64,000 nucleotides of DNA from Nocardioides sp. QY071. Lineage in GTDB: Bacteria; Actinomycetota; Actinomycetes; Propionibacteriales; Nocardioidaceae. Position numbers and translations under genes: made by a program. This document shows, in pieces, positions 49,130 to 57,751 of this stretch (within the stretch, counting starts at the first letter, position 1; the number at the start of each line of letters is the position of its first letter). The notes beneath the pieces were generated by a model. It was not told the DNA's origin and made no database searches. It worked only from the letters and a program-made list of their open reading frames with translations. The stretch covers positions 1,798,001 to 1,862,000 of the forward strand of contig NZ_CP124681.1 in assembly GCF_029961765.1 (NCBI RefSeq), given 5' to 3'.

Positions 49130-49930
49130 ATGACTCTCTCCAACATTGTCGTCCTTGTGAAGTACGTCCCCGACGCCACGGGTGACCGGAAGTTCGAGGC
49201 GGACAACACTGTCGACCGCGTCGGCGTCGACGGTCTCCTCTCCGAGCTCGACGAGTACGCCGTCGAGCAGGCTCTCCAGATCAAGGAGAAGCGCGCCGAC
49301 GAGGAGATCACCGTCACCGCGCTGACCGTCGGTCCGGCCGAGGCCGAGGCCGCTGTCCGCAAGGCGCTGCAGATGGGTGCCGACAAGGCCGTCCACGTGC
49401 AGGACGACGCGATCGCCGGCTCCGACGCCGTGGCGACCTCGCTGGTGCTCGCCAAGGCGATCGAGAAGATCGGCGTCCCGGAGCTCGTCGTCGGTGGCCT
49501 CGCGTCGACCGACGGTGGCCTGAGCGTCGTCCCGGCGATGCTCGCCGAGCGCCTCGGCCTGCCGCAGGTCACCCTCGCGGCCGTCGTCGAGACCCAGGGC
49601 GACCAGGTCCGCATCAAGCGTGACGGCGACACCGCCACCGAGGTCGTCGGCGGCACCCTGCCGCTGGTCCTCTCGGTCACCGACCAGTCGGGCGAGGCTC
49701 GCTACCCGTCCTTCAAGGGCATCATGGCCGCGAAGAAGAAGCCGCTCGAGTCGCTGACCCTCGCCGACATCGGCGTGGACGCCTCCGAGGTCGGCCTCGA
49801 CGCCGCGTGGACGAAGGTCGACAACGTGACCGCCCGCCCCGCGCGCACCGCCGGTGAGATCGTCAAGGACGAGGACGGATCGGGCGCCACTGCGCTGGTC
49901 GAGTTCCTCGCGTCGAAGAAGTTCATCTGA
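49130..49930 (+). CDS. etfB: Electron transfer flavoprotein subunit beta
   Basis: A 266-residue EtfB: SNIVVLVKYVPDA at the start, ELDEYAVEQALQIKE, the adenine-nucleotide/AMP-binding region ALTVGPAEAEAAVRKALQMGADKAVHV and the signature VGGLASTDGGLSVVPAMLAE. With EtfA it accepts electrons from the acyl-CoA dehydrogenases and passes them to the respiratory chain through EtfD-type oxidoreductase. It is a central partner for the three dehydrogenase genes at 7,889-12,511. 25 nt before etfA. Confidence 0.96.
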   Translation: MTLSNIVVLVKYVPDATGDRKFEADNTVDRVGVDGLLSELDEYAVEQALQIKEKRADEEITVTALTVGPAEAEAAVRKALQMGADKAVHVQDDAIAGSDAVATSLVLAKAIEKIGVPELVVGGLASTDGGLSVVPAMLAERLGLPQVTLAAVVETQGDQVRIKRDGDTATEVVGGTLPLVLSVTDQSGEARYPSFKGIMAAKKKPLESLTLADIGVDASEVGLDAAWTKVDNVTARPARTAGEIVKDEDGSGATALVEFLASKKFI

Positions 49931-49955
49931 GAGCCCCAGAGGAGATCGGTTAGTC

Positions 49956-50918
49956 ATGTCTGAAGTTCTCGTTCTGGTCGACCACGTCGACGGCGCGGTC
50001 CGCAAGCCCACCTACGAGCTGCTCGCGATCGCCAAGCGCATCGGTTCCCCCTCGGCCGTCTTCATCGGCGGCGCCGACAAGGCCGCTGCCGCCGCCGACG
50101 CCGTCAAGGCGTATGGCGCCGACAAGGTCTACGTCGTCGACGACGCCGAGATCAAGGGCTACCTCGTGGCCCCCAAGGCCGAGGTGCTCCAGCAGCTCGC
50201 CGAGAAGACCTCGCCCGCCGCGATCCTGATCCCGGCCTCGGCCGAGGGCAAGGAGATCGCCGGCCGCCTCGCGATCAAGCTCTCCTCGGGCCTGATCACC
50301 GACGCCGTCGACGTCCAGGTGAACGGTGACGACATCGTCACCACCCAGTCGGTCTTCGCCGGCAACTTCACCGTCGACGCCAAGGTCGTCAAGGGCACGC
50401 CGATCATCGCGGTCAAGCCCAATGCCGCCGCCCCGGAGGAGGGCGCGGGCGCCGGTGCCGTCGAGCAGTTCGCCGCCGCGATCTCCGACGGCGCCAAGAC
50501 CGCCCAGATCGTCGCCGCGCAGCCGCGCCAGGCCACCGGTCGCCCCGAGCTCACCGAGGCCGCGATCGTGGTCTCCGGTGGTCGTGGCACCGGCGGTGAC
50601 TTCACCGCGGTCGAGGGCCTCGCCGACGCGCTCGGTGCCGCCGTCGGCGCCTCGCGTGCCGCCGTCGACTCCGGCTGGAAGCCGCACACCTTCCAGGTCG
50701 GCCAGACCGGCAAGGTCGTCTCGCCGCAGCTCTACGTCGCCAACGGCATCTCCGGTGCGATCCAGCACCGCGCCGGCATGCAGACCTCGAAGACCATCGT
50801 GGCGGTCAACAAGGACGAGGAGGCGCCGATCTTCGAGCTCGTCGACTTCGGCGTCGTGGGTGACCTCCACACCGTCCTCCCGGCCGTGACCGCGGAGATC
50901 GAGAAGCGCAAGGGCTGA
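49956..50918 (+). CDS. etfA: Electron transfer flavoprotein subunit alpha
   Basis: A 320-residue Etf[63 protein letters not shown], and the FAD-binding C-terminal domain with [11 protein letters not shown] and [49 protein letters not shown] precedes ATG 49956. A strong intrinsic terminator follows at 50938. Confidence 0.96.
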   Translation: MSEVLVLVDHVDGAVRKPTYELLAIAKRIGSPSAVFIGGADKAAAAADAVKAYGADKVYVVDDAEIKGYLVAPKAEVLQQLAEKTSPAAILIPASAEGKEIAGRLAIKLSSGLITDAVDVQVNGDDIVTTQSVFAGNFTVDAKVVKGTPIIAVKPNAAAPEEGAGAGAVEQFAAAISDGAKTAQIVAAQPRQATGRPELTEAAIVVSGGRGTGGDFTAVEGLADALGAAVGASRAAVDSGWKPHTFQVGQTGKVVSPQLYVANGISGAIQHRAGMQTSKTIVAVNKDEEAPIFELVDFGVVGDLHTVLPAVTAEIEKRKG

Positions 50919-50937
50919 GCCAGCCGCTCACCCGGCC

Positions 50938-50978
50938 GCGGGACGTCGTACTCCGGTACGGCGTCCCGCGCTGCTTTT
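50938..50978 (+). terminator. Intrinsic terminator after etfA
   Basis: GCGGGACGTCGTAC pairs with GTACGGCGTCCCGC (14 bp, one G-T wobble, 4-nt loop TCCG) and is followed by GCTGCTTTT. Confidence 0.8.
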
Positions 50979-50990
50979 CACCCCCACACT

Positions 50991-51019
50991 TTGGTCGATT
51001 AAGTCAAGTGGCTTAGTGT
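50991..51019 (+). promoter_or_regulatory. Promoter of the PLD-like gene, leaderless
   Basis: TTGGTC (50991-50996), exactly 17 bp, then TAGTGT (51014-51019), which ends 7 nt before the GTG at 51027. One of the best promoter matches of the window. Confidence 0.6.
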
Positions 51020-51026
51020 TCTTCGC

Positions 51027-52250
51027 GTGAAGACCGTCGCCGCGCTGCTCCTGGTGCTCGCCACCCTGCTCGTCGCACCCGTGCCCGCGGCCACCGCGGA
51101 CGACACCTGGCAGCCCACGACCGGGCCGACGTTCAACAACCCGATGGGCGGCTTCAAGGCGCGCACCAAGGTGGTCCGGCAGGTGCATGCGGCCATCCGG
51201 CACGCCCCGCCGGGCTCGACGATCCGGATCGCGACGTACAACATCGACCGCAACGACACCGCTCGGCTGCTGCTCAAGGCGCACAAGCGCGGCGTCCACG
51301 TGCAGATCGTCGTCAACGACAACATCGTCGGCCGGACCATCCGCGGGCTCCGGGCGCGGCTCGGCGCCAACCGCAAGGCCGAGAGCTTCCTCCACATCTG
51401 CACCAGTGCCTGCCGCAACGGCTCGCGCACCGGCAACCTGCACATGAAGGTCTACTCGTTCAGCCAGTCCGGCGCGGCCCGTTCCGTGGTGATCAGCAGC
51501 TCGAGCAACCTCGGGTACGGCGCCGCGGCGGGCCAGTGGAACGACGCGCTCACCTTCAGCAACGACGACGCGCTGTTCGCTGCGTGGACCCAGGTGTTCG
51601 AGCAGCTCAAGCGCGACCGGACGGCCGAGCCCCGGCACCTGGAGTACGACAGCGAGACCGTCGGCGCCGACTTCCAGCGGGTCCGGGTCGCACGGGCGGC
51701 GACCGGTGACCCCCAGCTGCGGCGGCTGCGCCGGGTGGACTGCGCCGCGCCCGGCGGCTTCGGCGACGGGCAGGGACACAGCGTGGTGCGGGTCAACATG
51801 TACGCCTGGTACGCCGGGCGCGGCGAGGCGCTGGCCCGCGAGCTCGCCTCGATGCGGGCCGAGGGCTGCGACATCGCCGTCGTGGGCTCGGTCGTGAGCG
51901 GGCCGGTCGTGAAGATCCTGCAGAAGGCCGGCATCCCGGTCCGGATCGCCGACTGGGACTGGGGCGAGAAGCTGTCGACCGCCGGCGACGAGATGGTCTT
52001 CGGGGCCCGCTGCTACTCCCACCTCAAGTACGTCACCGTCGACGGCACCTTCCGTGGCGCCGGCACCCAGGTGGTCTGGACCGGCTCGGAGAACTGGTCG
52101 CCGCCGGGCCTGAGCAGCGACGAGGTGACCTTCGAGGTGCACGACCCGGCCGCGGTCGCGGCGTACGACACCCAGTGGCAGAAGATGTTCGCCAGCACCC
52201 GGATCACCCACCGGCCCGGCATCCGGCCGACGTCGCGGCCCTGTCGCTGA
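51027..52250 (+). CDS. Secreted phospholipase D-like protein
   Basis: A 407-residue exported protein with a signal peptide ([21 protein letters not shown]) and two PLD-fold halves. The first half has [11 protein letters not shown] with SSSNLG, the second [11 protein letters not shown] with GSENWS, matching HxK(x)nN(G/S) signatures of PLDc domains. The first lacks the spaced aspartate. Such proteins hydrolyse phosphodiesters, in lipids or nucleic acids. Paired cysteines ([17 protein letters not shown]) fit an extracellular location. A leaderless promoter and the preceding terminator make it monocistronic. Confidence 0.8.
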   Translation: MKTVAALLLVLATLLVAPVPAATADDTWQPTTGPTFNNPMGGFKARTKVVRQVHAAIRHAPPGSTIRIATYNIDRNDTARLLLKAHKRGVHVQIVVNDNIVGRTIRGLRARLGANRKAESFLHICTSACRNGSRTGNLHMKVYSFSQSGAARSVVISSSSNLGYGAAAGQWNDALTFSNDDALFAAWTQVFEQLKRDRTAEPRHLEYDSETVGADFQRVRVARAATGDPQLRRLRRVDCAAPGGFGDGQGHSVVRVNMYAWYAGRGEALARELASMRAEGCDIAVVGSVVSGPVVKILQKAGIPVRIADWDWGEKLSTAGDEMVFGARCYSHLKYVTVDGTFRGAGTQVVWTGSENWSPPGLSSDEVTFEVHDPAAVAAYDTQWQKMFASTRITHRPGIRPTSRPCR

Positions 52251-52257
52251 CCCTCTC

Positions 52258-52263
52258 TAGACT
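52258..52263 (+). promoter_or_regulatory. -10 box of a leaderless promoter for proA
   Basis: TAGACT ends 7 nt before the proA ATG (52271), overlapping the gap after the PLD-like stop (52250). The -35 would lie inside that gene and is not conserved. Confidence 0.4.
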
Positions 52264-52270
52264 TGGTGCC

Positions 52271-53521
52271 ATGACAGCCGAGGTCGAGGTCCGCGAGGTC
52301 GCCCAGCGCGCCCGGGTCGCCAGCCGCTCGCTGGCGCTCGCGACGCGTTCCCAGAAGGACGCCACGCTCCACGCCATGGCCGACGCCCTGCTGGCCCGTG
52401 CCGACGAGATCCTCGCCGGCAACGCCGAGGACGTCGCCCGCGCCGAGGCCGACGGCACGCCGCCCAACATCATCGACCGGCTCCGTCTCACCACCGAGCG
52501 CCTCGAGGGCATGGCCCAGGGGCTGCGCGAGGTCGCCGGGCTGGCCGACCCGGTCGGCGAGGTGGTGCGCGGCAGCGTGCTGGCCAACGGCCTCGAGCTG
52601 CGGCAGGTGCGAGTCCCGTTCGGCGTGGTCGGCATGATCTACGAGGCCCGGCCCAATGTGACCGCCGACGCCGCGGGCATCTGCCTCAAGTCCGGCAACG
52701 CCGTCCTGCTGCGCGGCTCGTCCTCGGCCCGCTCGAGCAACGCTGCCATCGTGGCCGTGCTGCGGGACGCGGTCTCCGCGTCCGGCCTCGAGGCCGACGT
52801 CGTCCAACTGGTCCCCGGCGACACCCACGACAGCGTCAAGGCGCTGATGCGCGCGCGTGGCCAGGTCGACGTGCTCATCCCGCGCGGGGGAGCGGGCCTG
52901 ATCCAGTCGGTCGTCAACGAGTCCACGGTCCCCGTGATCGAGACCGGCGTCGGCAACTGCCACGTCTACGTCGACCGGGCGGCCGACCTCGACAAGGCGC
53001 TCGCCATCGTGCTCAACGCCAAGACGCACCGCACCAGCGTCTGCAACGCCGCCGAGTCGCTGCTCGTGCACGCCGACGTCGCGGGGGAGTTCCTGCCGCG
53101 CGTCGTCGCCGCGCTGCAGGAGGCCGACGTGACGATCCACGGCGACGCCGCCTTCGGCGCCCTCGACGGCGTCGTCGCGGCCACCGACGAGGACTGGGCG
53201 ACCGAGTACCTCTCACTCGACATCGCCGCGCGCGTCGTACCCGACCTCGACAGGGCGCTGGAGCACATCCGCACCTGGTCGAGCGGTCACTCCGACGCGA
53301 TCGTCACCGAGGACCTCGCCGCTTCGCGCCGCTTCGTGGCCGAGGTCGACTCAGCCGCGGTGCTGGTCAACGCGTCGACCCGGTTCACCGACGGCGGCGA
53401 GTTCGGCTTCGGCGCCGAGATCGGGATCAGCACCCAGAAGCTGCACGCCCGCGGCCCGATGGGCCTGCCGGAGATGACCTCGACCAAGTACGTCGTCATC
53501 GGCGACGGCCACGTCCGCTGA
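52271..53521 (+). CDS. proA: Glutamate-5-semialdehyde dehydrogenase (gamma-glutamyl phosphate reductase)
   Basis: A 416-residue Pro[30 protein letters not shown] (nucleotide binding), [32 protein letters not shown] and the catalytic cysteine in [17 protein letters not shown]. It reduces gamma-glutamyl phosphate to glutamate semialdehyde in proline synthesis. Proline kinase ProB is not adjacent in the window. Its last 171 nt overlap, on the other strand, the DMT gene. Confidence 0.96.
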   Translation: MTAEVEVREVAQRARVASRSLALATRSQKDATLHAMADALLARADEILAGNAEDVARAEADGTPPNIIDRLRLTTERLEGMAQGLREVAGLADPVGEVVRGSVLANGLELRQVRVPFGVVGMIYEARPNVTADAAGICLKSGNAVLLRGSSSARSSNAAIVAVLRDAVSASGLEADVVQLVPGDTHDSVKALMRARGQVDVLIPRGGAGLIQSVVNESTVPVIETGVGNCHVYVDRAADLDKALAIVLNAKTHRTSVCNAAESLLVHADVAGEFLPRVVAALQEADVTIHGDAAFGALDGVVAATDEDWATEYLSLDIAARVVPDLDRALEHIRTWSSGHSDAIVTEDLAASRRFVAEVDSAAVLVNASTRFTDGGEFGFGAEIGISTQKLHARGPMGLPEMTSTKYVVIGDGHVR

Positions 53522-54262
53522 CGCCAGCCTCCACAACCCCCACGCCATCGCGGCGATCGCGAGGACCGACACCGCGGTCGAGACCGGCGTCCGGTGGGGC
53601 ACCTCGCCGAGCACGAGGTGCGCGAAACCCAGCGTGAGCAGGCAATTGACGACGTTGAGCACCGGCATCGACGCCGAGAGGCGCGCGGCCCGGTAGGCGA
53701 GCTGGTTGACGACCACCCCGCCGACGCCGCAGACCGCGAGCACGACGTACAGCCGGTCCGCCTCGACGAGGACGGACATCAGCGCGAACAGCACCCCCGA
53801 CGCGCTGCCCAGCAGGAACGCCCGGCCCGTCGGGTGCCGTACGCCGCCCGCCACCGCGATGAGCAGCACCGCCACCACCGCGCAGGCGCCGACCGCGACG
53901 ACCAGCTGCCCGGCATCGAGGGGCGCGGCGCTCTCGCGTGCGTCGGTGGCCAGCAGCAGCGCGGCGATCGCGAGCGCCGTCACCGCCACCGCGACCACTT
54001 CGCCGCGACCGGGCCGGGTCCGGGCCAGCGCCGCGCGGAGCGGCACCGCGAGGACGATCCCCAGGATCGCGATCGGCTGGACCAGCCCGATCGGGCCGTG
54101 GTCGAGCGCGAGCACGTGGAAGGTGAAGCCGACGGGACCGAGCACCGCCGCCAGCAGCAGTGCCACCAACGGGGCGCGCGGCGCGGCGAGGTGCTGGGTC
54201 GAGGTCGACACGGCCGTCGTCAGCGCGCTCGCGAGCGCGAACACCACCGCCAGCCAGATCAC
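53351..54262 (-). CDS. DMT-family transporter with C-terminal read-through into proA
   Basis: A ten-helix drug/metabolite transporter of the DMT superfamily: [27 protein letters not shown] (helix 1), [33 protein letters not shown] and [20 protein letters not shown]. Membrane sequence ends at [16 protein letters not shown] near position 53,525; the last about 58 residues are the antisense of proA, so the native stop has probably been lost. GTG 54262 is the first start ahead of helix 1. Substrate unknown. Its promoter region (54263-54422, 160 bp) is shared with the divergent phosphotransferase. Confidence 0.75.
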   Translation of the reverse strand: MIWLAVVFALASALTTAVSTSTQHLAAPRAPLVALLLAAVLGPVGFTFHVLALDHGPIGLVQPIAILGIVLAVPLRAALARTRPGRGEVVAVAVTALAIAALLLATDARESAAPLDAGQLVVAVGACAVVAVLLIAVAGGVRHPTGRAFLLGSASGVLFALMSVLVEADRLYVVLAVCGVGGVVVNQLAYRAARLSASMPVLNVVNCLLTLGFAHLVLGEVPHRTPVSTAVSVLAIAAMAWGLWRLASADVAVADDDVLGRGHLRQAHRAAGVQLLGADPDLGAEAELAAVGEPGRRVDQHRG

Positions 54263-54409
54263 GATGTCGAGGCCGCCTGGATGCGTGGATGGGCGGTGTC
54301 GCGTAGTAGGTGGCCAGCCACGGATCCAGGCTAGGAGCGCCAGGTGGACGGTCGGTGAATCCCTGCGAGTCACAGGGGGTCTGGCGTCAGGACACTTCCG
54401 GCAACGGGG

Positions 54410-54415
54410 TAGGTT
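54410..54415 (+). promoter_or_regulatory. -10 box of a leaderless promoter for the CDP-alcohol phosphotransferase gene
   Basis: TAGGTT ends 7 nt before the ATG at 54423; TCAGGA 17 bp upstream is a weak -35. Confidence 0.4.
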
Positions 54416-54422
54416 TCGCGGC

Positions 54423-55085
54423 ATGGCAGGCTCCCCGGACCGGATCTACGCCGACCCGTCGGTCGAGCGTCTCTTCACCGGGGCGACCGTGATCACGTTC
54501 ATCCGCACCGTCATCACGCTCGCGATCGCGGTGTGGGCGGCGTACGACCACAGCCTGACCCTGATCGTGGTCGGCCTGGTCACCTACTGGGTCGGCGACA
54601 GCATCGACGGCGAGTGGGCGCGCTGGCGCGACTGCGAGACCCGGATGGGCGCGGTCGTCGACATGATGTGCGACCGCCTCAGCTGCGGTGCGCTGTACGT
54701 CGGGCTGGTGTGGCTGCAGCCGGGCGGCTGGATCAGCGACGAGCCGATGAAGTGGATCGGGATCCCGATCGCGATCTACCTGTTCGAGTTCATGGTCATC
54801 GACATGTACCTGTCGCTGGCCTTCCTCGCCTGGCCGATCCGAAGCCCCAACTACTTCCACGTGATCGACCGCCGGATCTACCTGTGGAACTGGTCGCGCA
54901 TCGGCAAGGCCGCCAACTCCGGCGCCTTCGCCGTCATCCTGCTGGTCAGCGGGTGGGTCTGGCTCGGCACGGTCATCGCGATCGGGCTGCTCGTGCTCAA
55001 GTGCGTCTCGCTGCGCTGGCTGCTCCAGCTCGGGCTGCCGGTGCCGACGCGCGAAGCCCGCCCCGAAGGGGCCCCGGCAGCATGA
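54423..55085 (+). CDS. CDP-alcohol phosphatidyltransferase family membrane enzyme
   Basis: A 220-residue membrane protein with the CDP-OH-P motif DxxDGxxARx8GxxxDxxxD, complete in GDSIDGEWARWRD...RMGAVVDMMCD (residues about 58-84). The enzyme transfers a phospho-headgroup from CDP-diacylglycerol or a CDP-polyol to an alcohol acceptor in phospholipid or wall-lipid synthesis. About six hydrophobic segments. Followed by a coupled small membrane gene (ATGA overlap). Headgroup acceptor unknown (not a clear PgsA or PIS match). Confidence 0.8.
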   Translation: MAGSPDRIYADPSVERLFTGATVITFIRTVITLAIAVWAAYDHSLTLIVVGLVTYWVGDSIDGEWARWRDCETRMGAVVDMMCDRLSCGALYVGLVWLQPGGWISDEPMKWIGIPIAIYLFEFMVIDMYLSLAFLAWPIRSPNYFHVIDRRIYLWNWSRIGKAANSGAFAVILLVSGWVWLGTVIAIGLLVLKCVSLRWLLQLGLPVPTREARPEGAPAA

Positions 55086-55543
55086 TCCTGTGGCTGACGA
55101 CGTTCGCCTTCAGCATCGCGTCCGCCCTTCTCCCGTTCCTGCCCATCGAGGTCTACATCCTCGGGGCCGGCGCCGCCGAGGCCGGTACGGCGACCGCCAT
55201 CTCGCTCGGCATCGCCGCCGGTGCCGGCGCCACCGTCGGCAAGGTGATCGTCTACGAGGCCGCCCGTCGCGGCTCGGAGTCGAAGTGGGCCCAGAAGAAG
55301 CTCTCCGGCCCCAAGATCAAGGCGTCCTACGACAAGTGGATGCAGCGGATGCAGGGCCGTCCCTGGTACGCCGCCGCGATCATGTTCCTCGCCGCCTCCG
55401 CCGGCATCCCGCCGCTGCTCGCAATGGCGGCCATCGGCGGGATCCTGAAGATGCCGATGTGGGTGTTCGTGCCCACCGTCTTCCTCGGCCGCACGGTGCG
55501 CTTCACCCTGCTGTTCCTGGGCGTCGACTTCGCGGTTCACTGA
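55082..55543 (+). CDS. Small membrane protein, YqaA/VTT-like
   Basis: A 153-residue integral protein: FAFSIASALLPFLPIEVYILGAGA (two helices with proline turns), a soluble loop EAARRGSESKWAQKKLSGPKIKASYDKWMQRMQ and GIPPLLAMAAIGGILKMPMWVFVPTVFLGRTVRFTLLFLG. The GAGATVGKVI plus FLAASAGIPPLLAMAA layout is like SNARE-associated/DedA-type (VTT) proteins, which act on polyprenyl or phospholipid transport. It overlaps the previous gene by 4 nt. Function inferred weakly from fold. Confidence 0.6.
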   Translation: MILWLTTFAFSIASALLPFLPIEVYILGAGAAEAGTATAISLGIAAGAGATVGKVIVYEAARRGSESKWAQKKLSGPKIKASYDKWMQRMQGRPWYAAAIMFLAASAGIPPLLAMAAIGGILKMPMWVFVPTVFLGRTVRFTLLFLGVDFAVH

Positions 55544-55550
55544 GTCATCC

Positions 55551-55590
55551 GGCTCGGCGCGCTCGCGCAGCGAGCGTCACGAGACCCCGC
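55551..55590. repeat. REP-like element
   Basis: GGCTCGGCGCGCTCGCGCAG and the following CGAGCGTCACGAGACCCCGC contain the palindromic core GCTCGCGCAGCGAGC. The last 17 bases are the exact reverse complement of 21642-21658. It lies 8 nt after the stop at 55543. Confidence 0.6.
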
Positions 55591-55629
55591 GATGGATCCC
55601 GGGCGCCGGTCTTTCGATAGCATGCCGTC

Positions 55630-55794
55630 ATGCTCAGCCAGATCAGCCAGGTCGCCCTCCTTGTCGCCCGCGCCGCGGAGGAGCACGGCGAGCCCGCCGT
55701 GAACCCGTGGTTCATCGGTGGCGGCGTGCTGGCGTTCCTCCTCTTCCTGCTCCTCGGCCTCGTCTGGTTCGGCGGCGGCCGCGACCACAGCTGA
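55630..55794 (+). CDS. Small single-helix membrane protein (54 residues)
   Basis: ATG 55630 to TGA 55794 encodes an N-terminal amphipathic stretch ([18 protein letters not shown]), then [33 protein letters not shown] with one strong transmembrane helix. It lies directly before nadD in the same direction; TAGCAT (55618-55623) ends 6 nt before its ATG, so a leaderless promoter would serve this gene and nadD-rsfS. No known family assigned. Confidence 0.72.
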   Translation: MLSQISQVALLVARAAEEHGEPAVNPWFIGGGVLAFLLFLLLGLVWFGGGRDHS

Positions 55795-55819
55795 GCCCGA
55801 GGCAGACAGTGGTGGATCG

Positions 55820-56449
55820 GTGACGGACGCGCCGCGCCGCACCCGGATCGGCGTGATGGGCGGCACCTTCGACCCCATCCACCACGGCCACCTCGTCGCC
55901 GCCTCGGAGGTCCAGGGCTGGTTCGACCTCGACGAGGTCGTCTTCGTGCCCACCGGCCAGCCGTGGCAGAAGGCGGACCGGCAGGTCGCGCCCGCCGAGC
56001 ACCGCTACCTGATGACGGTCATCGCGACCGCCGCCAACCCGCGGTTCACGGTCAGCCGGGTCGACATCGACCGCGGCGGGCCGACGTACACCGGCGACAC
56101 CCTGCGCGACCTGCGCTCACTGCGGCCCGACGCGGAGCTGTACTTCATCACCGGTGCGGACGCGTTGACCGACATCTTCAGCTGGCGCGACGCCGACGAG
56201 CTCTTCGAGCTGGCGCACTTCGTCGGCTGCACCCGGCCCGGGTCGGAGATGGACCCGGCCACCCTGGCCCGGATCCCGCACGACCGGGTCACCATGGTCG
56301 AGATCCCCGCGTTGGCGATCTCGTCAACAGACTGCCGCGAGCGACAGCGGGCCGGCCAGCCGGTCTGGTACCTCGTCCCCGACGGCGTCGTCCAGTACAT
56401 CACCAAGCACGGCCTCTACTCGGCCGCACCCGGAACGGAAACCGCATGA
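55820..56449 (+). CDS. nadD: Nicotinate-nucleotide adenylyltransferase
   Basis: A 209-residue Nad[19 protein letters not shown] (nucleotidyltransferase HxGH), [40 protein letters not shown] and the C-terminal [10 protein letters not shown] (ISTTxxR). It makes deamido-NAD+ from nicotinate mononucleotide. GTG 55820 precedes [16 protein letters not shown]; an extension upstream would be out of family. ATGA overlap with rsfS. Confidence 0.95.
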   Translation: MTDAPRRTRIGVMGGTFDPIHHGHLVAASEVQGWFDLDEVVFVPTGQPWQKADRQVAPAEHRYLMTVIATAANPRFTVSRVDIDRGGPTYTGDTLRDLRSLRPDAELYFITGADALTDIFSWRDADELFELAHFVGCTRPGSEMDPATLARIPHDRVTMVEIPALAISSTDCRERQRAGQPVWYLVPDGVVQYITKHGLYSAAPGTETA

Positions 56450-56823
56450 CCGCCACCGACCACGCCGTCCGGCTCGTCCACGCCGCCGCCCTCGCCGCGG
56501 CCGACAAGCTCGCGACGGACCAGCTCGCCTTCGACGTCAGCGAGCAGCTCGCCATCACCGACGCCTTCCTGCTCGCCACCGGCGCCAATGACCGTCAGGT
56601 CCGCGCCATCGTCGACGAGATCGAGGACAAGCTCCGCGAGCTCGAGGCCAAGCCGATCCGCCGCGAGGGCCACCGCGACGGCCGCTGGGTGCTGCTCGAC
56701 TACGGCGACGTCGTCATCCACGTCCAGCACTCCGAGGAGCGCGAGTTCTACGCCCTCGAGCGGCTGTGGCGCGACTGCCCGACCATCGACCTCCCCGCCG
56801 AGGTCCACGGTCCCGTGGCGTGA
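56446..56823 (+). CDS. rsfS: Ribosomal silencing factor
   Basis: A 125-residue RsfS/DUF143 protein: [39 protein letters not shown], then [40 protein letters not shown]. It binds ribosomal protein L14 and blocks subunit joining under starvation. ATG 56446 overlaps nadD by 4 nt and its stop overlaps the phosphatase GTG by 4 nt, the same nadD-rsfS-phosphatase arrangement as in mycobacteria. Confidence 0.95.
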   Translation: MTATDHAVRLVHAAALAAADKLATDQLAFDVSEQLAITDAFLLATGANDRQVRAIVDEIEDKLRELEAKPIRREGHRDGRWVLLDYGDVVIHVQHSEEREFYALERLWRDCPTIDLPAEVHGPVA

Positions 56824-57428
56824 CCGCCCGCCGCATCGTCCTGGTCCGCCACGGACGGACCGCCTGGAACGCCGAGCGCCGGATCCAGGGACAGCTCGAC
56901 GTCGAGCTCGACGCCACCGGCCTCGAGCAGGCCCGAGCCGTCGCGCCCGTGATCGCCGCCCTCGACCCGGTCCTGGTCTGGTCCAGCGACCTGGCCCGAG
57001 CCCGGCAGACCGCGGAGACCATCGCCAAGGAGGCCGGGCTGGTGCCGACGTACGACGAGCGCCTGCGCGAGTTCCGCCTGGGGGAGTACCAAGGCCTCAC
57101 CCACGCCGAGCTCGACGCCCGCGACCCCGCGGCCTTCGCGCTGTTCCAGCGCGGCGAGTGGGACGCCATCCCCGGCGCCGAGACCACCCGTGAGGTCGCC
57201 GATCGCTTCACCGCCGCGGTCACCGACCTCGCCGCCGCCCTCGGTCCCGGCGAGACGGGAGTCGCGGTCTCCCACGGAGCCGCCACCCGCTCCGGCCTGG
57301 TCGGCTTCCTCGGCTGGCCCCGCGAGCTCGCCCACGACCTGCGCGCCCTCGGCAACTGCGCCCGCGTGGTGCTCGAGGAGCGCTCGACGGGGCAGTGGGC
57401 GCTGGCGTCGTACAACCTCGGTGGTTGA
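56820..57428 (+). CDS. Histidine-phosphatase superfamily protein, GpgP-like
   Basis: A 202-residue phosphoglycerate-mutase-like phosphatase: IVLVRHGRTAWNAERRIQG (RHG catalytic histidine), LRARQTAETI, ERLREFRLGEYQGL and VAVSHGAATRSGLVGF (second histidine). In mycobacteria the third gene of nadD-rsfS is GpgP, glucosyl-3-phosphoglycerate phosphatase, which starts methylglucose lipopolysaccharide synthesis. That role is suggested by synteny only. The REP-like element begins inside the final codons (57420). Confidence 0.85.
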   Translation: MTARRIVLVRHGRTAWNAERRIQGQLDVELDATGLEQARAVAPVIAALDPVLVWSSDLARARQTAETIAKEAGLVPTYDERLREFRLGEYQGLTHAELDARDPAAFALFQRGEWDAIPGAETTREVADRFTAAVTDLAAALGPGETGVAVSHGAATRSGLVGFLGWPRELAHDLRALGNCARVVLEERSTGQWALASYNLGG

Positions 57429-57485
57429 GGACCGAGCGGAGCGGTCCTCGGTGGTTGAGGTGCGAGCGCAGCGAGCCTCGAAACC
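57420..57485. repeat. REP-like element: truncated plus complete copy
   Basis: GGTGGTTGAGGACCGAGCGG begins at 57420 and the full copy GGTGGTTGAGGTGCGAGCGC, ending CTCGAAACC, spans 57450-57485. Its TTGAGG supplies the stop of the phosphatase (57426-57428). The truncated-then-complete tandem arrangement is the same as at 21526. Confidence 0.65.
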
Positions 57486-57564
57486 GCCCCCCGATTTCAC
57501 CTTGGGTTGGGGGTGTGGCTAGTATTTCCGTCGTTGCCCCGCCTTCGGGCGGAGCGATGACCCC

Positions 57565-57637
57565 GGGGGTGTGGCGCAGCTGGTAGCGCACCTGCATGGC
57601 ATGCAGGGGGTCAGGGGTTCGAGTCCCCTCACCTCCA
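57565..57637 (+). tRNA. tRNA-Ala, anticodon GGC
   Basis: A 73-nt cloverleaf: acceptor GGGGGTG/CACCTCC (57565-57571 with 57630-57636), D stem GCGC/GCGC, anticodon stem CCTGC/GCAGG with loop ATGGCAT, and T arm AGGGG-TTCGAGT-CCCCT. Anticodon at 57598-57600. The discriminator is A and CCA is not encoded. It reads GCC, the commonest alanine codon in this GC-rich genome. Confidence 0.95.
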
Positions 57638-57654
57638 CCGAAAGCACAAGTGAG

Positions 57655-57693
57655 AGAAGGCCGGATCCGACAGGATCCGGCCTTCTGCGTTTT
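57655..57693 (+). terminator. Intrinsic terminator after tRNA-Ala
   Basis: AGAAGGCCGGATCC pairs perfectly over 14 bp with GGATCCGGCCTTCT (4-nt loop GACA), followed by GCGTTTT. Confidence 0.85.
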
Positions 57694-57751
57694 CCGGTTG
57701 CCGTCGCAGCGAGGAGGCTACGCTCGCGCCCACGCCGACCGAGGAGGGCGA

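Noticed and set aside
57541..57700. tRNA gene as an integrative-element attachment site
   Set aside because: No integrase, no second copy of the tRNA 3' end and ordinary chromosomal genes on both sides; the downstream hairpin is a simple terminator.
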